The notes under the pieces: model-generated | What the model saw: the letters and a program-made list of their open reading frames with translations, nothing else | The model's database searches: none | Told to the model about the DNA's origin: nothing | Translations under genes and position numbers: made by a program | Source of the DNA: Betaproteobacteria bacterium | GTDB lineage: Bacteria; Pseudomonadota; Gammaproteobacteria; Burkholderiales; Burkholderiaceae_C | Length of the DNA stretch: 45,432 bases | Assembly: GCA_016868205.1 (NCBI GenBank) | Contig: VGHR01000011.1 | Location: forward strand, 1 to 45,432 | Reading direction: 5' to 3' | Shown: in pieces, positions 1 through 10,333 of the stretch | Position numbering within the stretch: the first letter of the stretch is position 1 | How the letters are laid out: every line of letters starts with the position of its first letter

Positions 1-1
1 G

Positions 2-73
2 TTGCAGGACCTTGCCCAACGCCGCGGCCGCGACCGGCGTGAGCTCGAGCGCCTGTTGGCGCCCAACCTGTAA
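2..73 (+). CDS. C-terminal end of an unidentified protein (partial)
   Basis: An open frame enters from the left edge and ends at TAA 71-73. Only 23 residues are visible, ending in ELERLLAPNL. The segment is strongly charged and arginine-rich (DLAQRRGRDRRELERL), which suggests a helical C-terminus. That is too little to assign a family. It is on the same strand as the small ORF that begins 100 bases downstream. It could be a chance open frame, since 72 bases without a stop is not significant at this GC content. Confidence 0.35.
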   Translation: MQDLAQRRGRDRRELERLLAPNL

Positions 74-173
74 GCAGCAACCGGGCCCGGACTTATTCGG
101 CGCCCTCTGCCAACCGCAGACCCTTATTAACAGGCGGTTGCAAGAATTAACTTTTTAGTCGCTAAGAGGCGTC

Positions 174-404
174 ATGATTTGGGCTTCCAGAAAGAAACCC
201 GTGTCGCTCGAACAGCTCATGCTCCTCGCCAGCCAGTTGGCGCAGGCCCCCCGGCCGCCTGCCGTGGCTAGCCGCAGGCCGCAATCGCCCAGATTCTGCG
301 CATCGGCTCAGCTGACTGCCGAAGAGCTCGAGGCCCTCGACCAAATTTGGACCACCCCGCTGCGCTCGCAACTGGCTACTGCGGCCAGCCCAGTGAGCCA
401 CTAA
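174..404 (+). CDS. Small hypothetical protein, 76 aa
   Basis: I do not recognise this product. The ATG has AAGAGG at 164-169, a fair ribosome-binding site though only 4 bases from the start. The protein starts with a short amphipathic segment (SLEQLMLLASQLAQ), has a Pro/Arg-rich middle, and ends with a probable second helix (LTAEELEALDQIW). It has no signal peptide, membrane segment or cysteine motif. It is convergent with comM. A longer reverse-strand frame overlaps it (162-476) but looks non-coding (low-complexity Arg/Gly). Translation is plausible but unproven. Confidence 0.4.
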   Translation: MIWASRKKPVSLEQLMLLASQLAQAPRPPAVASRRPQSPRFCASAQLTAEELEALDQIWTTPLRSQLATAASPVSH

Positions 405-476
405 ACCCAGTCGAGGCCAACCCGGCTGCTGCGCGTAGGCGGTGGCTCGGCGCCCTAAGGCCGAACAGGCCGACAT

Positions 477-2589
<2,113 letters not shown>

Positions 2590-2631
2590 GCCCGCGAGGC
2601 TGTTCATTCATAGAGAAAGAGATCGACTGCC

Positions 2632-4155
2632 ATGAAAAAACTACTCGCTTCCCTGGCTTTGTGCCTTCTGGGCTTGGGCGCCAGCGCGCTGGCTCAGACC
2701 CCTGCACCCGCCGCGGCGCCGGCGGCCAGCGCCGCCGCTGCACCCGCTGACGCTGCCAAGGCGGCAGAGGCCGCACCCGCGCCCGCAGCACCGGCCGCCC
2801 CTGCAGCCGCCGAGACACCCGTACCCAACAAGGGCGACACCAGCTGGATGATGGTCGCCACACTACTGGTCATCATGATGACCGTACCGGGCCTGGCGCT
2901 GTTCTACGGGGGTCTGGTCCGCAGCAAGAACGCCCTGTCCGTGCTGATGCAGGTGATGGTGACCTTCTCGATGATCGTGGTGCTGTGGGTGATCTACGGC
3001 TACAGCCTTGCCTTCACCGAGGGCGGCGCCTTCTTCGGTGGTTTCGACCGCTTCATGCTCAAGGGCATCTGGGACAACGCGGCCGGCACCTTCGCCAACG
3101 CGGCGACCTTCAGCAAGGGCGTGGTCATCCCGGAAATCGTTTTCGCAGCCTTCCAGGCCACCTTTGCCGGCATCACCTCCGCCCTGATCGTCGGCGCTTT
3201 TGCCGAGCGCATGAAGTTCTCCGCCGTACTCACCTTCATGGCCCTGTGGTTTACCTTCAGCTACTTGCCGATCGCTCACATGGTCTGGTTCTGGATGGGC
3301 CCGGACGCCTACACCGGCAAGGAAGTGGTCGATGCAATGACCGCCAAGGCCGGCTACATCTGGCAGATGGGCGCCTTGGACTTCGCCGGCGGCACGGTGG
3401 TGCACATCAATGCCGCTGTCGCCGGTCTGGTAGGCGCCTTCATGATCGGCAAGCGGGTGGGCTACGGCAGGGAAGCCATGGCGCCGCACAGCCTGACCCT
3501 GACCATGGTGGGCGCGGCCCTGCTGTGGGTGGGCTGGTTTGGTTTCAACGCCGGCTCGGCACTGGAAGCCAATGGTTTTGCCGCCCTGGCCTTCATGAAC
3601 ACCCTGGCCGCCACGGCCGGCGCGATCCTGACCTGGTGTATCGGTGAGGCCATGCTCAAGGGCAAGGCTTCCATGCTCGGCGCGGCCTCGGGCGCGGTGG
3701 CGGGCCTGGTGGCCATCACACCGGCGGCCGGCAATGTGGGCATCGGCGGCGGCCTGATCATCGGCCTGCTGGCAGGTTTTGCCGGACTGTGGGGCGTCAG
3801 TGGCCTCAAGAAGATGCTTGGAGCCGACGACACGCTGGATGTGTTCGGGATCCACGGCGTTTGCGGCATCTTGGGGGCCCTTCTGACCGGGGTCTTCAAC
3901 AGCCCCAGCCTGGGTGGCCCCGGCTATGTCGCCGACTGGGTGACTGCCACCATGGTTACCGCTGCGGACTACTCCATCACCAGCCAGGTCTGGGTACAAC
4001 TCAAGGCCGTGCTGATCACCTTGGTGTGGTCGGGTGTGGTGTCGGTGATTGCCTACAAGATCGTGGACATGACCATCGGTCTGCGCGTGAGCGAAGAGGA
4101 AGAGCGCGAAGGTCTGGACATCAGCTCGCACGGCGAAGCCGCCTACAACCGCTAA
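2632..4155 (+). CDS. amtB: Ammonium transporter Amt
   Basis: This is a trimeric inner-membrane channel/transporter for ammonium. The 507-residue product has a cleavable-looking signal peptide (MKKLLASLALCLLGLGASALA, cut before Q). About 50 Ala/Pro-rich residues follow, then 11 transmembrane segments starting at about residue 72 (SWMMVATLLVIMMTVPGLALFYGG). The twin pore histidines are visible: H258 in TVVHINAAVAG and H408 in FGIHGVCG. The cytoplasmic tail is acidic (SEEEEREGLD), where GlnK would dock. It is cotranscribed with glnK and ends before a strong terminator. The long Ala/Pro linker after the signal peptide is absent in E. coli AmtB. Confidence 0.95.
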   Translation: MKKLLASLALCLLGLGASALAQTPAPAAAPAASAAAAPADAAKAAEAAPAPAAPAAPAAAETPVPNKGDTSWMMVATLLVIMMTVPGLALFYGGLVRSKNALSVLMQVMVTFSMIVVLWVIYGYSLAFTEGGAFFGGFDRFMLKGIWDNAAGTFANAATFSKGVVIPEIVFAAFQATFAGITSALIVGAFAERMKFSAVLTFMALWFTFSYLPIAHMVWFWMGPDAYTGKEVVDAMTAKAGYIWQMGALDFAGGTVVHINAAVAGLVGAFMIGKRVGYGREAMAPHSLTLTMVGAALLWVGWFGFNAGSALEANGFAALAFMNTLAATAGAILTWCIGEAMLKGKASMLGAASGAVAGLVAITPAAGNVGIGGGLIIGLLAGFAGLWGVSGLKKMLGADDTLDVFGIHGVCGILGALLTGVFNSPSLGGPGYVADWVTATMVTAADYSITSQVWVQLKAVLITLVWSGVVSVIAYKIVDMTIGLRVSEEEEREGLDISSHGEAAYNR

Positions 4156-4220
4156 GCGCCCGCCCCGCGTGCTCAGGCGCGCGGGACGAGTGCTTGCAAC
4201 AAAAAGACCGTCTCTTTGCA

Positions 4221-4252
4221 AAGCCTGTCGGCGTCAGCCGGCAGGCTTTTTT
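4221..4252 (+). terminator. Rho-independent terminator of glnK-amtB
   Basis: AAGCCTGTCGGC at 4221-4232 pairs with GCCGGCAGGCTT at 4237-4248 (one G-T pair, four-base loop), and the right arm runs into six Ts ending at 4252. It lies 66 bases after the amtB stop and separates that operon from glcE. Confidence 0.9.
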
Positions 4253-4318
4253 CCTGGTCTGCAAAAAATCGCAGCCCCTGCGTTCAAAAAAATCAAGCGG
4301 GGCCGGCAGCGGGCCGTT

Positions 4319-4324
4319 TACTAT
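4319..4324 (+). promoter_or_regulatory. Possible -10 element of glcE; near-leaderless start
   Basis: TACTAT ends 9 bases before the glcE ATG. No purine-rich ribosome-binding site lies between them. If the hexamer is the -10 box, the mRNA would have only a few leader bases. I see no convincing -35 element at 17 bases. Confidence 0.3.
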
Positions 4325-4333
4325 CCGTAGCCT

Positions 4334-5458
4334 ATGTCAGAAAGCCAAGCCATCCTCGAGCGCTGGTGCGAGCAAGTGCGGCAATGCGCGCGCCAGGCTC
4401 AAAAACTTGGGCTGCGCGGTGGCGCAAGCAAGGATTTCTGGGGCCCCGTCACGCAGCCGGTCACCCCTCTTTCAACGCGCAGCTACAGCGGCATCATCAG
4501 CCACGAGCCCAGCGAGCTGGTCCTCACGGCCCGCGCTGGCACCCCCTTGAGGGACATCGAAGCGCAGCTGGCGCAGCACGGTCAGCACCTGGCTTTTGAG
4601 CCGCCTCACTTTGGCCCGCAGGCCACCCTGGGCGGCGCCATCGCGGCGGGCTTGAGCGGACCGGCCCGGGCCAGCGCCGGCGCGGTGCGCGATTACATCC
4701 TGGGGGTGCAGTGCATCAACGGGCGCGGCGAGTTGCTGCAGTTTGGCGGGCAGGTCATGAAGAATGTGGCCGGCTATGATGTCTCGCGCCTGATGGCCGG
4801 CAGCTGGGGCACTCTGGGCCTGATCACCGAGGTCTCGCTCAAGGTCCTGCCCATCGCTCCGGGCCAAGCCAGTTTGTGCGCCCGTGGGCTCGAGCCGACT
4901 CAAGCGCTCGATCTGCTCAAGCGCTGGGGCACACAACCGTTGCCCCTGCACGCCAGCTGCTGGCTGCCCGAACCCCACTCGCAACTCGTCGTCCGGCTCT
5001 CGGGTGCGCGTGCCGCAGTCGATGCAGCGCAGGACATTCTGAGCCGCGACATCAAAGGGGTGGGCGGACACAGCCAGACCCTCGATCCCGATACAGCCGC
5101 AGCCTTCTGGGAAGCTTGCCGTGAGCAAACACTGGACTTCTTTGACCCGCCGGACGACAGGTCTTGCCTCTGGCGCTTGAGCCTGCCGCCAAGCACTGCC
5201 GCCCTGGACCTGCCCGAGGCCATGCTGATCGAATGGCATGGCGGCCAGCGCTGGCTCTGGGCTGGCCCCGAGCTAGCCCCGCGCCTGATCGAGGTGGCCA
5301 GCAAAGCCGGCGGGTACGCCCATGTCTTCCGCAGCCAATGCGAGACAGCGCGCGGGCTGGGCAGCCAGCCTGCGGCCACGGTGATTCGCATCTCGCGCGA
5401 CCTGCAGCAACAGTTCGATCCACACGGTGTCTTCGATACCGGCCGCCTGGGGTTCTAA
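4334..5458 (+). CDS. glcE: Glycolate oxidase FAD-binding subunit GlcE
   Basis: GlcE is part of the membrane-linked glycolate dehydrogenase GlcDEF, which oxidises glycolate to glyoxylate. The 374-residue protein has a PCMH-type FAD-binding domain over about residues 20-180: LGLRGGASKDFWG, FGPQATLGGAIAAGLSGP and GGQVMKNVAGYDVSRLMAGSWGTLGLITEVSLKVLP. The C-terminal half is short and ends FDPHGVFDTGRLGF, as in GlcE. The start has no ribosome-binding site but homology begins at once. glcF follows after 3 bases. The usual partner glcD is not upstream, where amtB and its terminator lie instead, nor elsewhere in the window. Confidence 0.93.
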   Translation: MSESQAILERWCEQVRQCARQAQKLGLRGGASKDFWGPVTQPVTPLSTRSYSGIISHEPSELVLTARAGTPLRDIEAQLAQHGQHLAFEPPHFGPQATLGGAIAAGLSGPARASAGAVRDYILGVQCINGRGELLQFGGQVMKNVAGYDVSRLMAGSWGTLGLITEVSLKVLPIAPGQASLCARGLEPTQALDLLKRWGTQPLPLHASCWLPEPHSQLVVRLSGARAAVDAAQDILSRDIKGVGGHSQTLDPDTAAAFWEACREQTLDFFDPPDDRSCLWRLSLPPSTAALDLPEAMLIEWHGGQRWLWAGPELAPRLIEVASKAGGYAHVFRSQCETARGLGSQPAATVIRISRDLQQQFDPHGVFDTGRLGF

Positions 5459-5461
5459 GCG

Positions 5462-6685
5462 ATGCAAACCCAACTTGCTGCGCAATTCAAAGACACGCGT
5501 GAGGGCCAGGAGGCCGAGGCCATCCTGCGCAAGTGCGTGCACTGCGGTTTTTGCACCGCCACCTGCCCCACCTACCAGCTGATGGGTGACGAGCTCGACG
5601 GTCCGCGCGGACGCATCTACCTGATCAAGCAAGTGCTCGAGGGTCAGCCGGCCAGCGTCAAGACGCAGTTGCATCTGGACCGCTGCCTGACCTGCCGCAA
5701 TTGCGAAAGCACCTGCCCCAGCGGCGTGCAGTACGGCCATCTGGTGGATATCGGACGCAAGATCGTTGAAGAACAGGTGCCGCGGTCGGCGCCACAGCAG
5801 GCTCTGCGCTGGGCCCTCAAGGAAGGCCTGCCCTCGCCCCTGTTTGCTCCGGCCCTGAAGCTGGGCCAGGCGGTGCGGGGTCTGCTGCCGACGGCACTTC
5901 AAAACAAGGTGCCCGAAGCGCGCCCGGCGGGTGCCTGGCCCGCGCGCCAGCATGCGCGAAAGATGCTGATGCTCGCCGGCTGCGTGCAGCCCGCGATGGC
6001 GCCCAACATCAATGCGGCCACGGCGCGTGTGCTCGATCGAGCGGGCATACAAACCGTGGTGGCGGCCGCTGCAGGCTGCTGTGGCGGCGTAAAGTTTCAC
6101 CTCAATGACCAGGAAGGCGGCCTTCAGGAGATGCGCCGCAATATCGATGCCTGGTGGCCCCTGGTGCAAGAGGGCGTGGAGGCCATCGTCATGAACGCCT
6201 CGGGCTGCGGTGTCACCGTCAAAGAATACGGACATTACCTGGCGCACGATACGGCCTACGCCAGCCGGGCCCAGCGCATCAGCGAACTGACCCGCGATCT
6301 GAGCGAACTGCTGCCCGACCTGTTGCCGCATCTCAAACCCAGTCGGCGCGCCGATTCGCTCGGACCGGTGGCCTACCACCCGCCCTGCACCCTGCAGCAC
6401 GGCCAACAGCTGCGGGGCGGGGTGGAACACTGCTTGAGTGAATTGGGCTTTAATATCACCACTGCCCAGGTGGAGTCGCATCTGTGCTGCGGCTCGGCCG
6501 GCACCTACTCGGTGCTGCAACCGGAGATCGCCACCGCCCTGCGCGACCGCAAGCTCGGTCACCTCAGCGAACGCAGCCCCAAGACCATCGTGTCGGCCAA
6601 CATAGGCTGCATCACCCACCTGCAAAGCGGCACGGCCACCCCGGTTCGGCATTGGGTCGAGATGCTCGACGAGGCGCTTGACTGA
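5462..6685 (+). CDS. glcF: Glycolate oxidase iron-sulfur subunit GlcF
   Basis: GlcF passes electrons from the flavoprotein subunits of glycolate dehydrogenase to the quinone pool. The 407-residue product has two 4Fe-4S motifs of the form C-x2-C-x2-C-x3-C-P: C25/C28/C31/C35 and C75/C78/C81/C85. Two CCG domains follow, visible as AAAGCCGG, HPPCTLQHGQQ and SHLCCGSAGTYS. Length is normal for the family. It starts 3 bases after the glcE stop, so translation is probably coupled. It is convergent with the hydrolase gene that ends at 6747, with no clear terminator between. Confidence 0.94.
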   Translation: MQTQLAAQFKDTREGQEAEAILRKCVHCGFCTATCPTYQLMGDELDGPRGRIYLIKQVLEGQPASVKTQLHLDRCLTCRNCESTCPSGVQYGHLVDIGRKIVEEQVPRSAPQQALRWALKEGLPSPLFAPALKLGQAVRGLLPTALQNKVPEARPAGAWPARQHARKMLMLAGCVQPAMAPNINAATARVLDRAGIQTVVAAAAGCCGGVKFHLNDQEGGLQEMRRNIDAWWPLVQEGVEAIVMNASGCGVTVKEYGHYLAHDTAYASRAQRISELTRDLSELLPDLLPHLKPSRRADSLGPVAYHPPCTLQHGQQLRGGVEHCLSELGFNITTAQVESHLCCGSAGTYSVLQPEIATALRDRKLGHLSERSPKTIVSANIGCITHLQSGTATPVRHWVEMLDEALD

Positions 6686-6746
6686 TCGGCCCGAACCGAG
6701 CGCCGCCCTCGGCGCAATCGGCCGGACCGTCACTCAGGACAAAAAC

Positions 6747-7430
6747 CTAGCCCACATGCCGACTGAAAAACGCCAGCGTGCGTTCGCGTGCCAGCTTAGC
6801 GGCCGGGGCATCCCAGGAGCCACGCTGGTCGCAGTTGAAGCCGTGATCGGCGGCGTACACATGCACCTCACAGTCCGGCTGGGCCTTGGCAAAAGCCCGG
6901 ACCGTGTCCATGGGGATCCAGTGATCGCGCTCACCGAAGTGCGCCATGACCGGACACTTTGGCTTGCGCGCAGTCTCCTCGGGCGTGGTCACACCACCCC
7001 CGTAGTACGGCACGGCAGCACTGACGCCGCTGACAAGGCAGGCCGTGCGCCATGTCAGCAAACCGCCCCAGCAATACCCCACCACCCCGACCTTGCCCGC
7101 CCGCGCTGCATCATTGACCGCCGCCTGAATGTCGGCCATCACACCCGGGGCGGGCAGGGCCTCCACTGCGCTCTTGAGAGCGATGCCGGCATTCATGTCC
7201 TCACCGGTGTACCCCAGTTCCACGCCCTGCTTGACCCGATGGAAAGTGGCCGGTGCGACGGCCAGATAGCCCTCGGCCGCATAGCTGTCGGCCACAGACC
7301 GGATGTGCGAGTTGACGCCAAAAATCTCCTGCAGCACGACCACCGCGCCACGCGCCTTGCCTGCGGGCTCGGCCATGTAGGCCGGAAAACGGAAACCGTC
7401 GGCCGATGTGAGTTCAATCAGTTGCCCCAT
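6747..7430 (-). CDS. Dienelactone hydrolase family protein
   Basis: This is an alpha/beta-hydrolase of the dienelactone hydrolase (carboxymethylenebutenolidase) family, probably cytoplasmic. It has 227 residues, the usual length. The cysteine nucleophile is C120 in VGYCWGG, with D169 (FGERDHWIP) and H196 (ADHGFNC). E36 in LQEIFGVN is the residue that orients the nucleophile in this family. The chosen start gives MGQLIELTSADGF with AGGGA upstream; an in-frame ATG six codons earlier is possible. No aromatic-degradation genes adjoin it, so the substrate is unknown. It is divergent from the GMC oxidoreductase. Confidence 0.88.
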   Translation of the reverse strand: MGQLIELTSADGFRFPAYMAEPAGKARGAVVVLQEIFGVNSHIRSVADSYAAEGYLAVAPATFHRVKQGVELGYTGEDMNAGIALKSAVEALPAPGVMADIQAAVNDAARAGKVGVVGYCWGGLLTWRTACLVSGVSAAVPYYGGGVTTPEETARKPKCPVMAHFGERDHWIPMDTVRAFAKAQPDCEVHVYAADHGFNCDQRGSWDAPAAKLARERTLAFFSRHVG

Positions 7431-7567
7431 TTGAATCGTCCCTTTCATGTACGGCTGGTAAGAAAGCGCAGGACCAGGACTGAGCACAAGCCCCGCGCGC
7501 GTGCATTGTGCAACGAGTCGGCGCACAATAAGTCCGCTTGCGCGCGCTGTCCCAACTGTCCGTTCCC

Positions 7568-9253
7568 ATGAGTTCTGCGCTCTTTGACTACATCATCGTC
7601 GGCGCCGGCACGGCCGGTTGCCTGCTGGCCAATCGGCTTAGCGCCGACCCGAGCAAACGGGTATTGCTGATCGAGGCCGGCGGCAAGGACAACTACCCCT
7701 GGATTCACATCCCGGTGGGCTATCTGTATTGCATAGGCAATCCGCGCACCGACTGGCTCTACAAGACCGAGCCGGCCGATGGGCTCAACGGCCGCAGCCT
7801 GCGCTATCCGCGGGGCAAGGCTCTGGGCGGCTGCTCGAGCATCAACGGCATGATCTACATGCGCGGCCAGAGTCGCGACTACGATCACTGGGCCGAACTA
7901 ACCGGCGACCCGGCCTGGCGCTGGGAGCGGGTGCTGCCCGACTTCATGCGCCATGAGGACCATTACCGGCTCGATGCGGACGCGCCGCCGGTCGAGCCAG
8001 GTTTTGCCGCTGTGCATGGACACAAAAGCCGGCAGGGCGGCGAATGGCGGGTGGAGAAACAACGGCTGCGCTGGGACATCCTGGACGACTTCGCGCAGGC
8101 CGCGCAGCAGGCGGGCATCCCGGCCACCCCCGACTTCAACAGCGGCAACAACGAAGGCGTGGCCTACTTCGAGGTCAACCAGAAAGACGGATGGCGCTGG
8201 AACACGCCCAAGGCTTTCTTGCGGCCCACCTGCCAGATGCGCCCCAACTTCCAGCTGTGGACCCGGGCACAGGTGAGCAAGCTGATCCTGGAGGACGACC
8301 CCGATGGCCGCCACCGCTGCAGCGCAGTGCAGGTGTGGACCGACTCCGGGCAGATTGAGGCAAAGCTCGCCGCAGGCGGCGAAGTGCTGCTAAGCGCCGG
8401 CAGCATAGGCTCGCCGCAGATCCTGCAGCTATCGGGCCTGGGGCCCGGCGAATTGTTGCAGGGGCTGGGCCTGAGCGTGCGACAGCACCTGCCCGGCGTT
8501 GGCGAAAATCTGCAAGACCACCTGCAAATTCGTGCGGTTTACAAAATCACACCGCCGAGCGGTGGGCAGGCCACGCTCAACACGCTGTCCGCTTCGCTAT
8601 GGGGTCGGCTCAAAATCGGGCTGCACTACGCTCTGAGCCGCTCCGGCCCGATGAGTATGGCGCCCTCGCAACTTGGCGCCTTCACCCGGTCGAGTCCTGA
8701 CCAGCCGTGGCCCAATGTGCAATACCATGTACAGCCGCTCTCACTCGACGCTTTTGGCGAGCCCTTGCACCGCTTCGATGCCTTCACCGCCAGCGTCTGC
8801 AACCTCAACCCCACCAGCCGCGGCCGGGTGCGCCTGCGCAGCGCGAACTTTGCCGATGCCCCCCTGATCGCGCCCAACTACCTGAGCACCGATGAGGACC
8901 GCCTTGTGGCTGCGCAATCGCTGCGCCTGACGCGCCGCATCGTGAATCAAAGCGCACTGGCCCGCTGGCAACCGCAAGAGTTCAGACCGGGGGTGCAGTA
9001 CCAAAGCGACGAGGAACTGGGCCGTCTGGCCGGTGACATTGCCACCACCATCTTCCACCCGGTTGGAACAACCCGCATGGGAAGAGCCGACGACCCGATG
9101 GCCGTGCTCGATTCACACCTGCGCGTGCGCGGTGTGGCCGGGCTCAGGGTGGTCGATGCCGGCGCCATGCCCCTGATCACCAGCGGCAACACCAACGCAC
9201 CCACCCTGATGATGGCCGAGAAGGTAGCGGCCTGGATCCTGCAGGGCGACTGA
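7568..9253 (+). CDS. GMC family FAD-dependent oxidoreductase (choline/alcohol dehydrogenase-like)
   Basis: A flavoenzyme that oxidises an alcohol. It has 561 residues from ATG 7568. Motifs in order: N-terminal dinucleotide fold IIVGAGTAGCLLANRLS; GMC signature 1, PRGKALGGCSSINGMIYMRG; signature 2, GSIGSPQILQLSGLG; catalytic H497 in FHPVGTTRMG; and a conserved asparagine in SGNTNAPTLM (about 541-543). No signal peptide is seen. The frame is open 30 bases further upstream, but FDYIIVGAG marks the normal N-terminus. Choline, polyethylene glycol or long-chain alcohols are all possible substrates. No betaine genes lie nearby, so betA is not assigned. Confidence 0.9.
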   Translation: MSSALFDYIIVGAGTAGCLLANRLSADPSKRVLLIEAGGKDNYPWIHIPVGYLYCIGNPRTDWLYKTEPADGLNGRSLRYPRGKALGGCSSINGMIYMRGQSRDYDHWAELTGDPAWRWERVLPDFMRHEDHYRLDADAPPVEPGFAAVHGHKSRQGGEWRVEKQRLRWDILDDFAQAAQQAGIPATPDFNSGNNEGVAYFEVNQKDGWRWNTPKAFLRPTCQMRPNFQLWTRAQVSKLILEDDPDGRHRCSAVQVWTDSGQIEAKLAAGGEVLLSAGSIGSPQILQLSGLGPGELLQGLGLSVRQHLPGVGENLQDHLQIRAVYKITPPSGGQATLNTLSASLWGRLKIGLHYALSRSGPMSMAPSQLGAFTRSSPDQPWPNVQYHVQPLSLDAFGEPLHRFDAFTASVCNLNPTSRGRVRLRSANFADAPLIAPNYLSTDEDRLVAAQSLRLTRRIVNQSALARWQPQEFRPGVQYQSDEELGRLAGDIATTIFHPVGTTRMGRADDPMAVLDSHLRVRGVAGLRVVDAGAMPLITSGNTNAPTLMMAEKVAAWILQGD

Positions 9254-9470
9254 GTCCGCGCGGTGAATCCAGGTTCGCCGGCTCCGGGTAAGCCCTGAGG
9301 CGTCGGGCCAACTCAGCCGCCTATAGTCTCGTCCGTCGAGGCGGCCGCTCAGCGGCTGGCCTGCGAGGAGCCGAGGAGACAGGGCAGTCCGGCGCAGGGA
9401 GAATCCCCTGATAACTTCGACCGGCAATAAGACAAACCCCATAGCCGCATCCCACGAGGCGCGGACACAA
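9254..9470 (+). other. Intergenic stretch, possible small RNA or long 3' UTR
   Basis: This 217-base gap after the GMC gene holds no convincing ORF. A TATAGT hexamer at 9322-9327 could be a -10 box, though no good -35 is present. From there about 165 bases run into the hairpin terminator at 9471-9496. The interior has several GC-rich inverted segments around 9335-9380 (for example GGCGGCCGC followed by CAGCGGCTGGCC). I compared it by eye with 6S, tmRNA, RNase P and SRP RNA and saw none of their conserved blocks. It may be an unknown sRNA or a long untranslated region. Confidence 0.3.
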
Positions 9471-9496
9471 AAACGCCGGTACCCCGGCGTTTTTTT
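9471..9496 (+). terminator. Rho-independent terminator between the GMC gene and birA
   Basis: ACGCCGG (9473-9479) pairs with CCGGCGT (9484-9490) around loop TACC. A run of Ts follows on the forward strand (9490-9496) and As precede it, so it may serve both converging units. The birA stop codon lies within its right edge. Confidence 0.85.
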
Positions 9497-10322
9497 ATGG
9501 GTCCAACGGCCGCACGCTCACATCACCGCTGAGCACATCCTGCACCACGCCTGCCACTTCCAGCCGCAGCGCGCCGGTGGCAGAAACGCCTACACCCCGG
9601 CCGGTGCGGCCGTCAGAGAGTTCGACCTCGCGGCCAGCCAGCCGGTCGCAGCGGGCGAAGCGCTCGGTGAAGGCGGCAAAGCCTTGGGCCTGAAAGCGCA
9701 GCACATCGGTCACCAGGGGCGCGGCCACGGCGCTCAAGGTGGCGGGGGCGTCCAGCGCGGCCGAGGCGTCCTGCAGCCAGGCGGGCGGGCGGACGGCCAG
9801 GGTCTGGCCCGAAGGCGGCGGCGCCCACTCGCCCTCGGGTGCGCACACATTGATGCCCACGCCGATGATCACATAGCGCGACAGGCCCGGGCTGGCGGGG
9901 ACAACGCCTGCACCGGCGGTCTCGATCAGGATGCCGGCGAGCTTGCAGTCATGGAGCCACAGGTCGTTGGGCCATTTGATACGGATGTCGGCGCCCGAGG
10001 CCCGGCCCAGTGACTCGGCCAGGCTGGTGCCTACGGCCAGCGACAGGCCACCCCAGTCGGCCGGCTGCAGCACCAGGCCCAGCGAAAAAGTCAGGGCGGT
10101 GCCCGGCGGCGTGTGCCAGTGGCGACCGAGGCGCCCGCGCCCGGCGCTCTGGTGCTCGGCCACCAGCAGCACGGGGTCGGTCTGCCCGGCGCGGCAGCGG
10201 CGCATGAGCTCGGTGTTGGTGGAGGCGATCTCGGGCAGCACCTCGACCGTGAAGCCCGGCAGAAGCGGCGCCACCGCCTCCCAGACGGCCTCGGCTGGCC
10301 AGCGCAGGCGATCGCCCGGCAC
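9495..10322 (-). CDS. birA: Biotin--[acetyl-CoA-carboxylase] ligase
   Basis: The enzyme joins biotin to the biotin carboxyl carrier protein through biotinyl-AMP. With the GTG start at 10322 the product has 275 residues. The catalytic core shows GRGRLGR (61-67), KWPNDLW (116-122), K127 in CKLAGIL and VIIGVGIN. There is no N-terminal helix-turn-helix, so it is a ligase only, not a repressor. I chose GTG because GAGGG overlapping the upstream stop is at proper distance. An ATG at 10388 would overlap the SET gene by 55 bases and add non-family sequence. The coupled upstream SET gene suggests one operon. Confidence 0.9.
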   Translation of the reverse strand: MPGDRLRWPAEAVWEAVAPLLPGFTVEVLPEIASTNTELMRRCRAGQTDPVLLVAEHQSAGRGRLGRHWHTPPGTALTFSLGLVLQPADWGGLSLAVGTSLAESLGRASGADIRIKWPNDLWLHDCKLAGILIETAGAGVVPASPGLSRYVIIGVGINVCAPEGEWAPPPSGQTLAVRPPAWLQDASAALDAPATLSAVAAPLVTDVLRFQAQGFAAFTERFARCDRLAGREVELSDGRTGRGVGVSATGALRLEVAGVVQDVLSGDVSVRPLDP

Positions 10323-10333
10323 CCGCCGTGCCC

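Noticed and set aside
162-476. Reverse-strand 104-codon frame at the left edge
   Set aside because: It is low-complexity Arg/Gly/Pro, has no ribosome-binding site and competes with a slightly better forward ORF. Neither is certain.
2863-4221. Reverse-strand open frame of 452 codons opposite amtB
   Set aside because: It is antisense to the conserved ammonium transporter, rich in His/Gly/Gln, and shows no domain.
9254-9494. Known structural RNA (6S, tmRNA, RNase P or SRP RNA)
   Set aside because: By-eye comparison showed none of their invariant blocks. Kept only as an unassigned candidate.
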